Positions 8,401 to 17,314 of a stretch of 64,000 nucleotides of DNA are shown one piece after another. A program made the position numbers and the translations under genes. The notes beneath the pieces were generated by a model. That model was not told where the DNA came from. It made no database searches and saw only the letters and a program-made list of their open reading frames with translations. The DNA lies in NCBI GenBank assembly GCA_023460935.1, contig JAEWOI010000035.1:1-64000 (forward strand), given 5' to 3'. Position 1 is the stretch's first letter. The number at the start of each line of letters is the position of its first letter. This DNA is from Actinomycetes bacterium (GTDB lineage: Bacteria; Actinomycetota; Actinomycetes; Propionibacteriales; Propionibacteriaceae).

Positions 8401-9238
8401 AGCCGCGGCGACGGTCGCGGCGGCGGAGGTAGCGCTCGAACTCTGCGGCGATGCTGTCCCCGCTCGGGGTCGGCGTTGCCTCGTCGCGCCGTTCCTCGAG
8501 AGCTGTGATGTAGGTGGCGATGTCGGGGTCGTCGGCCACCAGCTCGTTGACCTGCTCCACCCAGCGCTCGGCGTCCCCGGCCAGGTCACCGGGCTCGAGC
8601 GGCAGGTTCAGCACGTCCTCCAGCCGGCTGAGCAGCGCAAGGGTCGCCTTCGGGTTCGGCGGCTCAGCCACGTAGTGCGGCACCGAGGCCCACATCGACA
8701 CCACCGGGAACCCGGCCTGGGCGCACTCGTACGACAGCACGCCGACGATCCCGGTCGGGCCCTCGTAGTCGGACAGTTCCAGGCCGAGTTCCGCCCCGAG
8801 TTCCGCACTGCTCGCCGTGCCGCTGACCGGCACCGGACGGGTGTGCGGCGCGTCGGTGAGCAGGGCGCCGAGCAGCACCACCAGCTCGGGACGGACCGAG
8901 CGCAGCATCGACAGCAGCCGGCTGGTGTACTCCTGCCACCGGTAGTTCGGCTCCGGCCCGCCGATCAGCACCAGGTCGCGCTCCGGCAGCCGCGCGATCA
9001 ACACCTCCGTTGTGGGCCACTCGATCTCCCTGCGACCCTCCACCAGCCGCGTGGTGGGCCGGTTCACCTGGAAGTCGTAGAACTCCTCGGGGTCGATCGC
9101 GAACTCCAGTTCGGCGCGATACTGCTCCGCCAGGTGGTCGATCACGCCGCTGGCTGCCTCACCCGCGTCGTTCCAGCCGCCGAACGCGGCCACCACCGCA
9201 GGGTTGCGCAGCCCCCTCAGCCCACGAGCTTCTGCCAT
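8399..9238 (-). CDS. PAC2-family protein (proteasome-assembly-chaperone-like)
   Basis: 279 residues. The PAC2 fold is recognised from VVAAFGGWNDAGEAASG, LIGGPEPNYRW, VVLLGALLTDAPHTRP and VVSMWASVPHYVAEPPNP. In actinobacteria this family (Rv2125-like) lies next to metH, as here; its exact function is unsettled. No proteasome gene (arc, pup, prcAB) is visible in this window. The ATG at 9238 is preferred to a GTG at 9247 because a TACAGT -10 box (complement of 9246-9251) ends seven bases before it. The gene is divergent from metH with only 38 bases between the starts. Confidence 0.85.
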   Translation of the reverse strand: MAEARGLRGLRNPAVVAAFGGWNDAGEAASGVIDHLAEQYRAELEFAIDPEEFYDFQVNRPTTRLVEGRREIEWPTTEVLIARLPERDLVLIGGPEPNYRWQEYTSRLLSMLRSVRPELVVLLGALLTDAPHTRPVPVSGTASSAELGAELGLELSDYEGPTGIVGVLSYECAQAGFPVVSMWASVPHYVAEPPNPKATLALLSRLEDVLNLPLEPGDLAGDAERWVEQVNELVADDPDIATYITALEERRDEATPTPSGDSIAAEFERYLRRRDRRRG

Positions 9239-9245
9239 GGCGCCC

Positions 9246-9269
9246 ACTGTAGGCCGACTCGCCTATTCT
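9246..9269. promoter_or_regulatory. divergent pair of -10 boxes for PAC2 and metH
   Basis: TACAGT on the minus strand (9246-9251) serves the PAC2 gene. TATTCT on the plus strand (9264-9269) ends seven bases before the metH ATG. Both spacings predict leaderless mRNAs. No cobalamin or SAM riboswitch can fit between metH and its -10 box. Confidence 0.55.
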
Positions 9270-9276
9270 GCTCCCC

Positions 9277-12200
9277 ATGACCCGCGATCTGCGCTCGGCG
9301 CTGGCCTCCCGCGTCCTCGTGGCGGACGGGGGCATGGGCACCATGCTGCAGGCGTACGACCTCGGCCTTGCCGACTTCGAGGGACTCGAGGGCTGCAACG
9401 AGGTGCTGAACGTCACCCGGCCCGACGTGGTGGCCGCGATCCACACCGCCTACCTCGAAGCCGGCGCCGACTGCGTCGAGACCAACACCTTCGGGGCCAA
9501 CCTGGCCGCGCTCGGCGAGTACGACGCCACCGGCCGGATCGCCGAGCTGGCCGAGGCCGGGGCGCGGGTCGCCAGGGCCGCGGCGGACACGGCCAGCACC
9601 CCTGACAGGCCCAGGTTCGTGCTCGGCAGCATGGGGCCCGGCACCAAGCTGCCCAGCCTCGGCCACATCGGCTACGCGGCGCTGCGGGACGCCTACCAGC
9701 TGCAGGCCGAGGCCATGATCGCCGGCGGCGTGGACGGCTTCCAGGTGGAGACCTGCCAGGACCTGCTGCAGGCCAAGGCCGCAGTGAACGGCGCCCGCAG
9801 GGCACGCGCAGCACTCGGGGTGGACCTGCCGGTGTTCGTCAACGTCACCGTTGAGACCACCGGCACTATGCTGCTCGGCAGCGAGATCGGGGCGGCCCTG
9901 GTGGCGCTGGCCGCGCTGGAGGTCGACGCGATCGGGCTGAACTGCGGCACCGGGCCCACCGAGATGAGCGAGCACCTGCGCCACCTTTCGCGCGGCGCCA
10001 CCATCCCGCTGGTCTGCATGCCGAACGCCGGGCTGCCGGAACTCACCGCGGACGGGGCCCGCTACCCGATGGGCCCAGAGGAGTTCGTCAACCACCTGGC
10101 CGGCTTCACCAGCGAGTTCGGGCTGGGCCTGGTCGGCGGCTGCTGCGGCACCACCCCCGCCCACATCGCCCGGCTCGCTGAGGCTGTCGCCGGCTCGACA
10201 CCGGCGCCGCGCGCCCCCGTCCCGACCGCAGCGGTTTCCTCCCTTTACGCCGACGTGCCGCTGCGCCAGGACACCAGCTACCTCTCCATCGGCGAACGCA
10301 CCAACGCCAACGGGTCCAAGGCCTTCAGGGAGGCGATGCTGGCCGGTGCCTGGGGCGACTGCGTGGACATCGCGAAGCAGCAGAGCCGCGATGGTGCCCA
10401 CCTCCTCGACCTGTGCGTCGACTACGTCGGCCGCGACGGCGTTGCCGACATGGCCGAACTCGCGTCCCGGCTGGGCACGGCCGTCGCCCTGCCGATCATG
10501 CTGGACTCCACCGAGCCGCCGGTGCTGCAGGCCGGACTGGAACGGCTCGGTGGCCGCTGCGCGATCAACTCGGTGAACTACGAGGACGGGGACGGCCCCG
10601 ACTCCCGCTTCGCCAGGGTGCTGCCCCTGGTCAAGGAGCACGGCACCGCCGTCGTGGCGCTGACCATCGACGAGGAGGGCCAGGCGCGCACCGCGGAGTG
10701 GAAGGTGCGGGTGGCCGAGCGGCTGATCGCCGACCTCACCGGCAACTGGGGCCTCTCCGTCGGCGACATCATCGTCGACTGCCTCACCTTCCCCATCGCC
10801 ACCGGCCAGGAGGAGACCCGGCGCGACGCGCTGGAGACCATCGAGGCGATTCGGCAGGTGACCACGAAGTACCCCGGCATCCACACCACGCTCGGGGTCT
10901 CCAACGTGTCCTTCGGCCTGAACCCGGCCGCCCGGCAGGTGCTGAACTCGGTGTTCCTGCACGAGTGCGTCCAGGCCGGACTGGACTCGGCGATCGTGCC
11001 GCCGGCCCGGATCATGCCGATCGCCCGCATCCCGGAAGAGCAGCGCAGGGTGGCCGAGGACCTCGTCTACGACCGCCGCAGCGACGGCTACGACCCGCTC
11101 ACCCGCTTCCTCGAGTTGTTCGAGGGCGTCACCACCACCAGCACCAGGGAGGCAAGGGCTGCCGAACTTGCGGCGCTGCCGGTGACCGAACGGCTGCAGC
11201 GGCGGATCATCGACGGCGAGGCGAAGGGGCTGGAGGCCGACCTGGAGGAGGCGCTGGCCACCAAGCCGGGGCTGGCGATCATCAACGACGACCTGCTCGC
11301 CGGCATGAAGGTGGTCGGTGAGCTGTTCGGCTCCGGCCAGATGCAGCTGCCGTTCGTGCTCGCCTCAGCGGAGGTGATGAAGTCGGCCGTCCGTCACCTC
11401 GAGCCGCACCTGGACAAGGCCGACGCCGCCGGCAAGGGCACCCTGGTGATCGCCACGGTGAAGGGCGACGTCCACGACATCGGCAAGAACCTGGTGGACA
11501 TCATCCTGACCAACAACGGCTACACCGTGGTGAACCTCGGTATCAAGCAGCCGGTCAGCACGATCATCGAAGCCGCGGTCGCGCACAACGCCGACGCGAT
11601 CGGAATGTCCGGGCTGCTGGTGAAGTCGACGGTGGTGATGCGGGACAACCTCTCCGAGCTCAACCAGCGCGGCCTGGCCGGCTTCCCGGTGCTGCTCGGC
11701 GGGGCTGCCCTCACCAGGGCGTTCGTCGAGGAGGACCTCAACGACCTGTACGAGGGTGAGGTGCGCTACGCCAGGGACGCCTTCGAAGGCCTGTCGCTGA
11801 TGGAGAAGGTGATGGCGGTCAAGCGTGGCGAGCCCGGTGCGGCTCTGCCCGAGCCCCGCCGCCGCGTCCGCCCCCGCCAGGCCGGGGACGGTTCCAATTC
11901 CCGTTCATCCGGAGGGGACGGTTCCGATTCCGGTTCACCGGGAGGGGACGGTTCCGATTCCGGTTCAACCGCGCTCCGCTCCGACGTCGCCCGCGGCGCT
12001 GACGTCGCCGTCCCGGCCCCGCCGTTCTGGGGCAGCCGCGTGGTCAAGGGCGTCAAGCTGGCCGACGTCGCCGGCTGGCTGGACGAACGCGCGACGTTCA
12101 TGGGCCAGTGGGGCCTGCGCGGCGCGTCCGGCGGGCCGGGGTACGAGGAACTGGTTGAGACCGAGGGTCGGCCCCGGCTGCGCCGCTGGCTCGACCGCAT

Positions 12201-12810
12201 CCAGACCGAGTCGCTGTTCGAGCCCGCCGTCGTCTACGGCTACTGGCCCTGCCATTCGGAGGGCAACACGCTGGTGATCGGTGACCCGGACGACCCCGCG
12301 CGCGAACTCACCCGGTTCACGTTCCCGCGGCAGTCCCGCGACCGCAGGTTGTGCCTGGCCGACTTCTTCCGGGACGCAGCAGAGGCCGCCGAGGCCGGGC
12401 CGGACGTGATCGCCCTGCAGCTGGTGACGATGGGCGCTGGCGCGGCCCGGGCCACCGGCCAGCTGTTCGCCGCCGACGCCTACCGCGACTACCTGGAGCT
12501 CCATGGGCTCTCGGTGCAGCTCACCGAGGCGCTGGCTGAGTACTGGCATGCGCGCGTCCGGGCGGAGCTGGGGCTGGCTGGCGACGGTGCCGTGGACGCG
12601 ATGATCCGTGACCAGGCCTACCGTGGGTCGCGCTACTCGTTCGGCTACCCGGCCTGCCCCGACCTCGCCGACCGGGCGAAGCTGGTGGCACTGCTGCGGC
12701 CGGAGCGGATCGGCGTGGAGCTCTCGGAGGAATTGCAGCTGCACCCTGAGCAGTCCACCGATGCCATCGTCGTGCACCACCCGGAGGCGAAGTACTTCAA
12801 TGCCCGTTGA
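9277..12810 (+). CDS. metH: cobalamin-dependent methionine synthase
   Basis: 1177 residues with all four modules. The homocysteine domain (~1-310) has zinc ligands Cys223 (LNCGTGP), Cys289 and Cys290 (GGCCGTT). The folate domain (~330-600) starts at YLSIGERTNANGSKAFREAM. The B12 cap and Rossmann domains (~620-860) carry DVHDIG with axial ligand His733. The reactivation domain (~915-1177) ends with RYSFGYPACPDL. It transfers methyl from methyltetrahydrofolate to homocysteine. Residues 870-899, the linker before the reactivation domain, are three 10-residue Gly/Asp/Ser repeats from a 30-bp DNA repeat. The start is leaderless (TATTCT at 9264-9269). Together with metK it forms the methionine/SAM cycle. 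Confidence 0.96.
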   Translation: MTRDLRSALASRVLVADGGMGTMLQAYDLGLADFEGLEGCNEVLNVTRPDVVAAIHTAYLEAGADCVETNTFGANLAALGEYDATGRIAELAEAGARVARAAADTASTPDRPRFVLGSMGPGTKLPSLGHIGYAALRDAYQLQAEAMIAGGVDGFQVETCQDLLQAKAAVNGARRARAALGVDLPVFVNVTVETTGTMLLGSEIGAALVALAALEVDAIGLNCGTGPTEMSEHLRHLSRGATIPLVCMPNAGLPELTADGARYPMGPEEFVNHLAGFTSEFGLGLVGGCCGTTPAHIARLAEAVAGSTPAPRAPVPTAAVSSLYADVPLRQDTSYLSIGERTNANGSKAFREAMLAGAWGDCVDIAKQQSRDGAHLLDLCVDYVGRDGVADMAELASRLGTAVALPIMLDSTEPPVLQAGLERLGGRCAINSVNYEDGDGPDSRFARVLPLVKEHGTAVVALTIDEEGQARTAEWKVRVAERLIADLTGNWGLSVGDIIVDCLTFPIATGQEETRRDALETIEAIRQVTTKYPGIHTTLGVSNVSFGLNPAARQVLNSVFLHECVQAGLDSAIVPPARIMPIARIPEEQRRVAEDLVYDRRSDGYDPLTRFLELFEGVTTTSTREARAAELAALPVTERLQRRIIDGEAKGLEADLEEALATKPGLAIINDDLLAGMKVVGELFGSGQMQLPFVLASAEVMKSAVRHLEPHLDKADAAGKGTLVIATVKGDVHDIGKNLVDIILTNNGYTVVNLGIKQPVSTIIEAAVAHNADAIGMSGLLVKSTVVMRDNLSELNQRGLAGFPVLLGGAALTRAFVEEDLNDLYEGEVRYARDAFEGLSLMEKVMAVKRGEPGAALPEPRRRVRPRQAGDGSNSRSSGGDGSDSGSPGGDGSDSGSTALRSDVARGADVAVPAPPFWGSRVVKGVKLADVAGWLDERATFMGQWGLRGASGGPGYEELVETEGRPRLRRWLDRIQTESLFEPAVVYGYWPCHSEGNTLVIGDPDDPARELTRFTFPRQSRDRRLCLADFFRDAAEAAEAGPDVIALQLVTMGAGAARATGQLFAADAYRDYLELHGLSVQLTEALAEYWHARVRAELGLAGDGAVDAMIRDQAYRGSRYSFGYPACPDLADRAKLVALLRPERIGVELSEELQLHPEQSTDAIVVHHPEAKYFNAR
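11884..11973 (+). repeat. three in-frame 30-bp repeats inside metH
   Basis: Units begin at 11884, 11914 and 11944. Each starts GGGGACGGTTCC and encodes GDGS(N/D)S(R/G)S plus two residues. The 12-base core is the same as in the hairpin arms at 8330-8400. The units are in frame and fall in a flexible interdomain linker, so they should be tolerated. Confidence 0.85.
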
Positions 12811-14302
12811 CGGTCGCGTCCGCCGCGCCGCCCTGGTGACGGCGACGGTAGCGCTGCTCGGCGGCCTCCTCGCGGCCTGCACCCCGACCGTCGCGCCGCC
12901 GACCACCAGCCCGTCCGGCAGCGCGACGCCACGGGAGTTCACCGTTGCCACCACCGGCCCGATCACCACCGCCGACCCGGCCGTGGCCGTGGAGGACAGC
13001 GACTCGATCCTGGTGAACAGCATCTACCAGCGCCTGATGCTGGTGCTGCCCGGCACGGGCGAGCTCAAGCCGGACGCCGCCACCGACTGCCTGTTCACCT
13101 CGCGGCTGGTGTATGAGTGCAAGCTGCCGGAGAACATGTTCTTCCACAACGGCCACGTGCTCGACTCCGGCGACGTGAAGTTCAGCATCCAGCGCGCGCT
13201 GCGGCTCAGCCCGCAGAACACCTCGGTGCCGCTGCTGGCCGCCCTCAAGCGCATCGACACCCCGGACGAGCGGACGGTCACCTTCCACCTGTCCTGGGCG
13301 GACAACCAGTTCGGTTACGCGCTGGCCGGGCAGGCCGTCTCGATCGTCGACTCCGAGGCGTTCAACCCCGACACGGCCCTGCCGCTGGAGACCCTGCCGA
13401 TCGGCTCAGGCCCCTACGAGGTGCGCACCATCGAGCCGGGCCAGGTGGCGTTCAGCCGCTTCGACAAGTACATCGGCCCCAAGGCCGGGCTGCTGCAGGA
13501 GCTGCGCCTGGCCGTGCTGGCCGACTCCGTCGCGGCAGAGGCAGCGATCGCCGACGGCACGGCGGACGTGGTCTGGCGCAGCCTGGACAACGCAGCCCTG
13601 CAGCGGCTCACCGACGAGATGGCGGCCAGCACGGACAAGGCGACCAAGCTGGGCTTCACCCGGTTCCCGCTGCCTGGCATGCGCGTCACCCACCTGGCGT
13701 GGAGCCCGGAGTCCAGGTGGCGCGCGGATCCGGCCCTGCGGCAGGGAGTGGCCCGCGCCCTGCAGCCGGACCGCACGCTCGACTCCCTGGTGCCGGTGGG
13801 CGTCACGGGTCATGCGACCTCCTTCGCACTCGGCGGCCGTCCCCGGCTGCCGGGGCTGGACGGTGACCGGGTCAAGCTGACGCTCGGCTACCGTCCGACC
13901 GCGCCGGGCCACGGCGACCTCGCCAGCCTGCTGCGCGACCGCATCGAAGGCCTGGACGGGGTCAGCGTCCGGCTGGTCACCAGCGGAGCAGCCGACCTCT
14001 GGCTGAGCGACCAGCCGGCCTGGGTGAACAACGCGACCGGCTGGCTGCAGCGCTACCTCGCCGGTCCGCTCGAAGGCAGCTCGGCGAAGCTGTCCGCCCT
14101 GGAGCGCAGGTCACGGACCACCAACGGCGCAGCGCGGACGGTGGCGCTCACCGAGCTGCAGCAGCAGGCAGCGGTGGACGCCACGGTGCTGCCGGTCTCG
14201 CAGGGCGACGGCATCCTGTTCGTCGGCAAGGGCGTGACCCTTGTCGGAGAGGCTTTCGGCAGTGGGCAGGCACTAGGACTGTGGGGGATAACGCGTGGGT
14301 GA
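12800..14302 (+). CDS. solute-binding lipoprotein, ABC transporter family 5
   Basis: 500 residues. The N-terminus is a lipoprotein signal: RVRR, a hydrophobic stretch and lipobox LAAC with the modified cysteine at position 27. The rest follows the peptide/nickel-binding SBP_bac_5 pattern, including a KFSIQRAL-type motif (residues ~130-138) and IGSGPYEVRTIEPGQVAFSR. It would bind peptides or similar solutes outside the membrane. The ATG at 12800 overlaps the metH stop by 11 bases, and the 3' end overlaps trmI by 8 bases, so it sits in a tight metH-lipoprotein-trmI transcription unit. No permease or ATPase partners are nearby; ligand unknown. Confidence 0.8.
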   Translation: MPVDGRVRRAALVTATVALLGGLLAACTPTVAPPTTSPSGSATPREFTVATTGPITTADPAVAVEDSDSILVNSIYQRLMLVLPGTGELKPDAATDCLFTSRLVYECKLPENMFFHNGHVLDSGDVKFSIQRALRLSPQNTSVPLLAALKRIDTPDERTVTFHLSWADNQFGYALAGQAVSIVDSEAFNPDTALPLETLPIGSGPYEVRTIEPGQVAFSRFDKYIGPKAGLLQELRLAVLADSVAAEAAIADGTADVVWRSLDNAALQRLTDEMAASTDKATKLGFTRFPLPGMRVTHLAWSPESRWRADPALRQGVARALQPDRTLDSLVPVGVTGHATSFALGGRPRLPGLDGDRVKLTLGYRPTAPGHGDLASLLRDRIEGLDGVSVRLVTSGAADLWLSDQPAWVNNATGWLQRYLAGPLEGSSAKLSALERRSRTTNGAARTVALTELQQQAAVDATVLPVSQGDGILFVGKGVTLVGEAFGSGQALGLWGITRG

Positions 14303-15206
14303 GGAAGTGAGCGGCGTGCGCACCGGGCCGCTGGTGGCGGGGGAACGGGTCACCCTCACCGACCCCAAGGGCCGCCGTCACTCGGTGCTGCTGGCTCCCG
14401 GCGGGGTGTTCCACACCACCAAGGGCGGCATCGGACATGACGACCTGATCGGCCGGCCCGAGGGCGTGGTGGCCCGCTCGGCCGGCGGCGTGGAGTACCT
14501 GGCGTTCCGGCCGCTGCTGGAGGAGTTCACCGTCACGATGCCGCGAGGCGCCGCGGTGGTCTACCCGAAGGACGCGGCGCACATCCTCGTGCAGACCGAC
14601 ATCTTCCCCGGCGCGAGGGTGCTGGAAGCCGGCGCCGGCTCGGGTTCGCTGAGCATCTTCCTGCTGCGCGCCATCGGCAGCACGGGGCGGCTGTACTCCT
14701 ACGAGCGCCGGCCCGACTTCGCCGCGATCGCGGAGAAGAACGTGACCAGCTTCTTCGGCAGCCCGCACCCGGCCTGGACGCTGCGCGTCGGTGACCTGGT
14801 CACAGAACTGGGTCCCGAAGAGGTCGACCGGGCGGTGCTGGACATGCTCGCCCCCTGGGAGTGCGTGGACGCTGTGGCCGGGGTCCTGGTGGCCGGCGGG
14901 CTGCTCTGCTGCTACGTGGCCACCACCACCCAGCTCGGCCGCACCATGGACACCCTGCGCGCACACGGCGGCTTCACCGAGCCGGTGGCCAGGGAGTACT
15001 CGGCGAGGGAGTGGCACGCCGAGGGTCTGGCGATCCGTCCGGGCCACGGCACCAGCGGCCACACCGGCTTCCTGGTGTTCACCCGACGGCTGGCGGCGGG
15101 CCAAGTCGCCCCCGTGCGGCGCAGACGGCCGGCGCCCGGGGCCTACGGGCCCGACTACAGCGGCCCGCGGCCCCCGGGGTTGCCCGCCGAGCTTTCGGAA
15201 GCCTGA
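14295..15206 (+). CDS. trmI: tRNA (adenine-N1)-methyltransferase TrmI
   Basis: 303 residues. Forms m1A58 in the tRNA T-loop using SAM. The N-terminal beta domain (GERVTLTDPKGRRHSVLL, GGVFHTTKGGIGHDDLIG) and the SAM-binding motif VLEAGAGSGSLSIFLL are clear, with VLDMLAPWE as the later catalytic motif. The GTG start overlaps the preceding lipoprotein gene by 8 bases. In many actinobacteria trmI is followed by the proteasome ATPase gene arc; here it is followed by a hairpin and tyrA. Confidence 0.9.
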   Translation: MGEEVSGVRTGPLVAGERVTLTDPKGRRHSVLLAPGGVFHTTKGGIGHDDLIGRPEGVVARSAGGVEYLAFRPLLEEFTVTMPRGAAVVYPKDAAHILVQTDIFPGARVLEAGAGSGSLSIFLLRAIGSTGRLYSYERRPDFAAIAEKNVTSFFGSPHPAWTLRVGDLVTELGPEEVDRAVLDMLAPWECVDAVAGVLVAGGLLCCYVATTTQLGRTMDTLRAHGGFTEPVAREYSAREWHAEGLAIRPGHGTSGHTGFLVFTRRLAAGQVAPVRRRRPAPGAYGPDYSGPRPPGLPAELSEA

Positions 15207-15263
15207 GCCCGGCTCGGTCGTGCCGCTGCCAGACGCTGCTGCCGAGCCACCCTTCGGCTCGAA

Positions 15264-15323
15264 CGCCACCCTTGCGGTCGAGCGCCTGTACCCGGGCACA
15301 GGCGCTCGACCGGAACGGTGGCG
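15264..15323. terminator. strong GC hairpin after trmI
   Basis: The inner stem has perfect 13-base arms (15277-15289 and 15298-15310, GTCGAGCGCCTGT and its complement) with an 8-base loop. An outer 7-base stem CGCCACC/GGTGGCG (15264-15270 with 15317-15323) surrounds it. There is no U tract, which is common for terminators in high-GC actinobacteria. Confidence 0.6.
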
Positions 15324-15401
15324 CTCGGCGGGGAGGAGCCGCGGGTTGAGTAGGCTGACCGGCGGTCAGGTCCATCCACAGATGTCCAGGAAGGCGGGGG
15401 A

Positions 15402-16481
15402 GTGAGCGACCGAGCGTTGTCCCCGGCGTTGGTGGTGGGGACAGGTCTGGTGGGAGCATCGGTGGCCCACGCCCTCACCCGCGCCGGCCTCACCGTCCAC
15501 CTGCAGGACAAGGTGTCCAGCCACGCCCGGGTGGCGGCCTCCCGCGGCGCCGGCACCACGGCCGCCCCCGTCGCAGAGGACGTCCGGCTGGTGGTGGTGG
15601 CCGTCCCGCCGGCAGCCCTGCCAAAGGTGATCGCGAAGGCGCTGCAGGCCTACCCGAATGCCACCGTCACCGACGTCGGCTCGGTCAAGGGCACCGTCCT
15701 GGCGGCGCTGCGCGGCACCGGGGCCGACCTGTCCCGCTACGTCGGCTCGCACCCGATGGCCGGCTCCCAGCACGTCGGGCCGCTAACCGCCGACGCCGAC
15801 CTCTTCCTCGACCGCACCTGGGTGGTCACCCCGCACGATACTTCCGCAGCCCACGCGGTGCTGGACGTGCAGGAGGTGGCGCGACTGTGCGGCGCGCGCA
15901 GGGTGACGATGGGCGCGGCCCACCACGACGAGGCCGTGGCCCAGGTCTCCCACCTGCCGCACCTGCTGTCGGTGCTGGTGGCCGGACGGCTCACGCAGGT
16001 GCCGGCGGAGCACCTGCGCCTGGCCGGGCAGGGGCTGCGCGACGTCACCCGGATCGCCGGCTCCGACCCCCAGCTGTGGCAGCAGATCATCCGCGCCAAC
16101 GCCGGCGCGATCCGGACCGAGCTGGCCGCCGTCCAGGCCGATCTGGCAGAGCTGCTCGAAGTGCTCGACGGCGACGGGCTGGCCGAGGTGCTCGAACGCG
16201 GCCAGGCCGGCACCAGGGCGCTGCCCGGCAAGCACGGGCTCGCAGTGGTGAGCTACGCACACGTCGTGGTCGAGATCCCGGACGCCCCCGGCGCGCTCGC
16301 CCGGCTGTTCCGTGACATCGAGGCTGCCGGGGTCAACATCGAGGACCTCTCGATCGACCACGACCTCGAACGTGAAGTCGGCTGGCTCTCGGTGCAGGTG
16401 GCCCCCGACCGGGCCGATGACCTGGCCGCTGCGATGACTGCTGCCGGCTGGACCATCCGCGACCGCGATCCCCAACCCTGA
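15402..16481 (+). CDS. tyrA: prephenate dehydrogenase with C-terminal ACT domain
   Basis: 359 residues. Oxidatively decarboxylates prephenate toward tyrosine. The NAD(P)-binding motif GTGLVGASVAHAL is at residues 13-25, followed by VTDVGSVKGTVL, SHPMAGSQHVGP and HHDEAVAQVSHLPHL of the catalytic region. The last ~75 residues (VEIPDAPGALARLFRDIEAA) are an ACT domain, which suggests feedback by tyrosine or another amino acid. GTG start behind a G-rich ribosome-binding site. Followed by cmk after 11 bases, with der farther on, the common actinobacterial order. Confidence 0.92.
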   Translation: MSDRALSPALVVGTGLVGASVAHALTRAGLTVHLQDKVSSHARVAASRGAGTTAAPVAEDVRLVVVAVPPAALPKVIAKALQAYPNATVTDVGSVKGTVLAALRGTGADLSRYVGSHPMAGSQHVGPLTADADLFLDRTWVVTPHDTSAAHAVLDVQEVARLCGARRVTMGAAHHDEAVAQVSHLPHLLSVLVAGRLTQVPAEHLRLAGQGLRDVTRIAGSDPQLWQQIIRANAGAIRTELAAVQADLAELLEVLDGDGLAEVLERGQAGTRALPGKHGLAVVSYAHVVVEIPDAPGALARLFRDIEAAGVNIEDLSIDHDLEREVGWLSVQVAPDRADDLAAAMTAAGWTIRDRDPQP

Positions 16482-16492
16482 CTAGGAGCAAC

Positions 16493-17161
16493 ATGCCAAC
16501 CGATCGTCTCGTGATCGCCATCGACGGGCCCAGCGGCTCCGGCAAGTCCACCACCTCGCGTGGGGTGGCCAAGGCCCTCGGCCTGGCCTACCTCGACACG
16601 GGAGCGATGTACCGGGCGGTCACCTGCGCGTTCCTCGACGCCGGCGTGGACCCCGCGGATGAGGCCCGGGTGATCGAGGCGACCCTCGGTGCCGACCTCG
16701 AGATCAGCACCGACCCCGACGACCAGTGGGTGCGGGTGAACGGGCGGGACGTGACCACGGCCATCCGGGAGCCGGAGATCTCGGCGAAGGTGAGCGCCGT
16801 GTCGACGGTGGCCGAGTGCCGGGCGAACCTCGTGGCCAGGCAGCGGGCGATCATCGACGCCGCGCCGGCAGGGATCGTTGCCGAGGGCCGCGACATCACC
16901 ACGGTCGTGGCTCCCGACGCCGACGTCCGGCTGCTGCTCACCGCTGACCCCGAGATCCGGATGGCCCGCCGCCACGCCGACCTCGGCGGACGGCTGGACG
17001 CCGACCAACTCGCCGACCAGGTGCTGCGCCGCGACTCCGACGACTCGAAGCTGGTGAACTTCACCACCGCCGCCGACGGAGTCACCCACCTCGACTGCAC
17101 CTACCTCAGCCTCGAGGAGACCATCCAGGCCGTCCTCGACCTGGTGGCCTTGCGCGCCTGA
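16493..17161 (+). CDS. cmk: cytidylate kinase
   Basis: 222 residues. Phosphorylates CMP and dCMP. The P-loop DGPSGSGKSTTSRGVA is at residues 10-25, followed by LDTGAMYRAVT of the NMP-binding region and GRDITTVVAPDADVRLLLTADPEIR. A ribosome-binding site (AGGAGC) lies six bases before ATG. In the operon order tyrA-cmk-der the next gene is normally der; here a tandem repeat and an opposite-strand membrane gene have been inserted between them. Confidence 0.95.
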   Translation: MPTDRLVIAIDGPSGSGKSTTSRGVAKALGLAYLDTGAMYRAVTCAFLDAGVDPADEARVIEATLGADLEISTDPDDQWVRVNGRDVTTAIREPEISAKVSAVSTVAECRANLVARQRAIIDAAPAGIVAEGRDITTVVAPDADVRLLLTADPEIRMARRHADLGGRLDADQLADQVLRRDSDDSKLVNFTTAADGVTHLDCTYLSLEETIQAVLDLVALRA

Positions 17162-17208
17162 CCGTCCGTCCGTCCGCCAGCCCGGCCTGGCTTCGCTACG
17201 TCTCCTCG

Positions 17209-17270
17209 CCTTCGCTACGCGTACTGGCCTTCGCTACGCGTACTGGCCTTCGCTACGCGTATACGGGTAG
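17209..17270. repeat. 19-bp tandem repeat between cmk and a membrane gene
   Basis: Two perfect copies of CCTTCGCTACGCGTACTGG (17209-17227, 17228-17246) are followed by a partial third copy at 17247-17260. A degenerate copy precedes them (about 17189-17203) and a related inverted stretch follows at 17282-17297. No gene is visible in 17162-17314. Confidence 0.8.
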
Positions 17271-17314
17271 TGAAGAGCCAGTTCGCGTAGCGAGGCGGGG
17301 AAGGAACGGCTCGA

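Noticed and set aside
9239..9276. Cobalamin or SAM riboswitch before metH
   Set aside because: Only 38 bases separate the divergent starts, and the -10 box lies seven bases from the ATG, leaving no transcribed leader.
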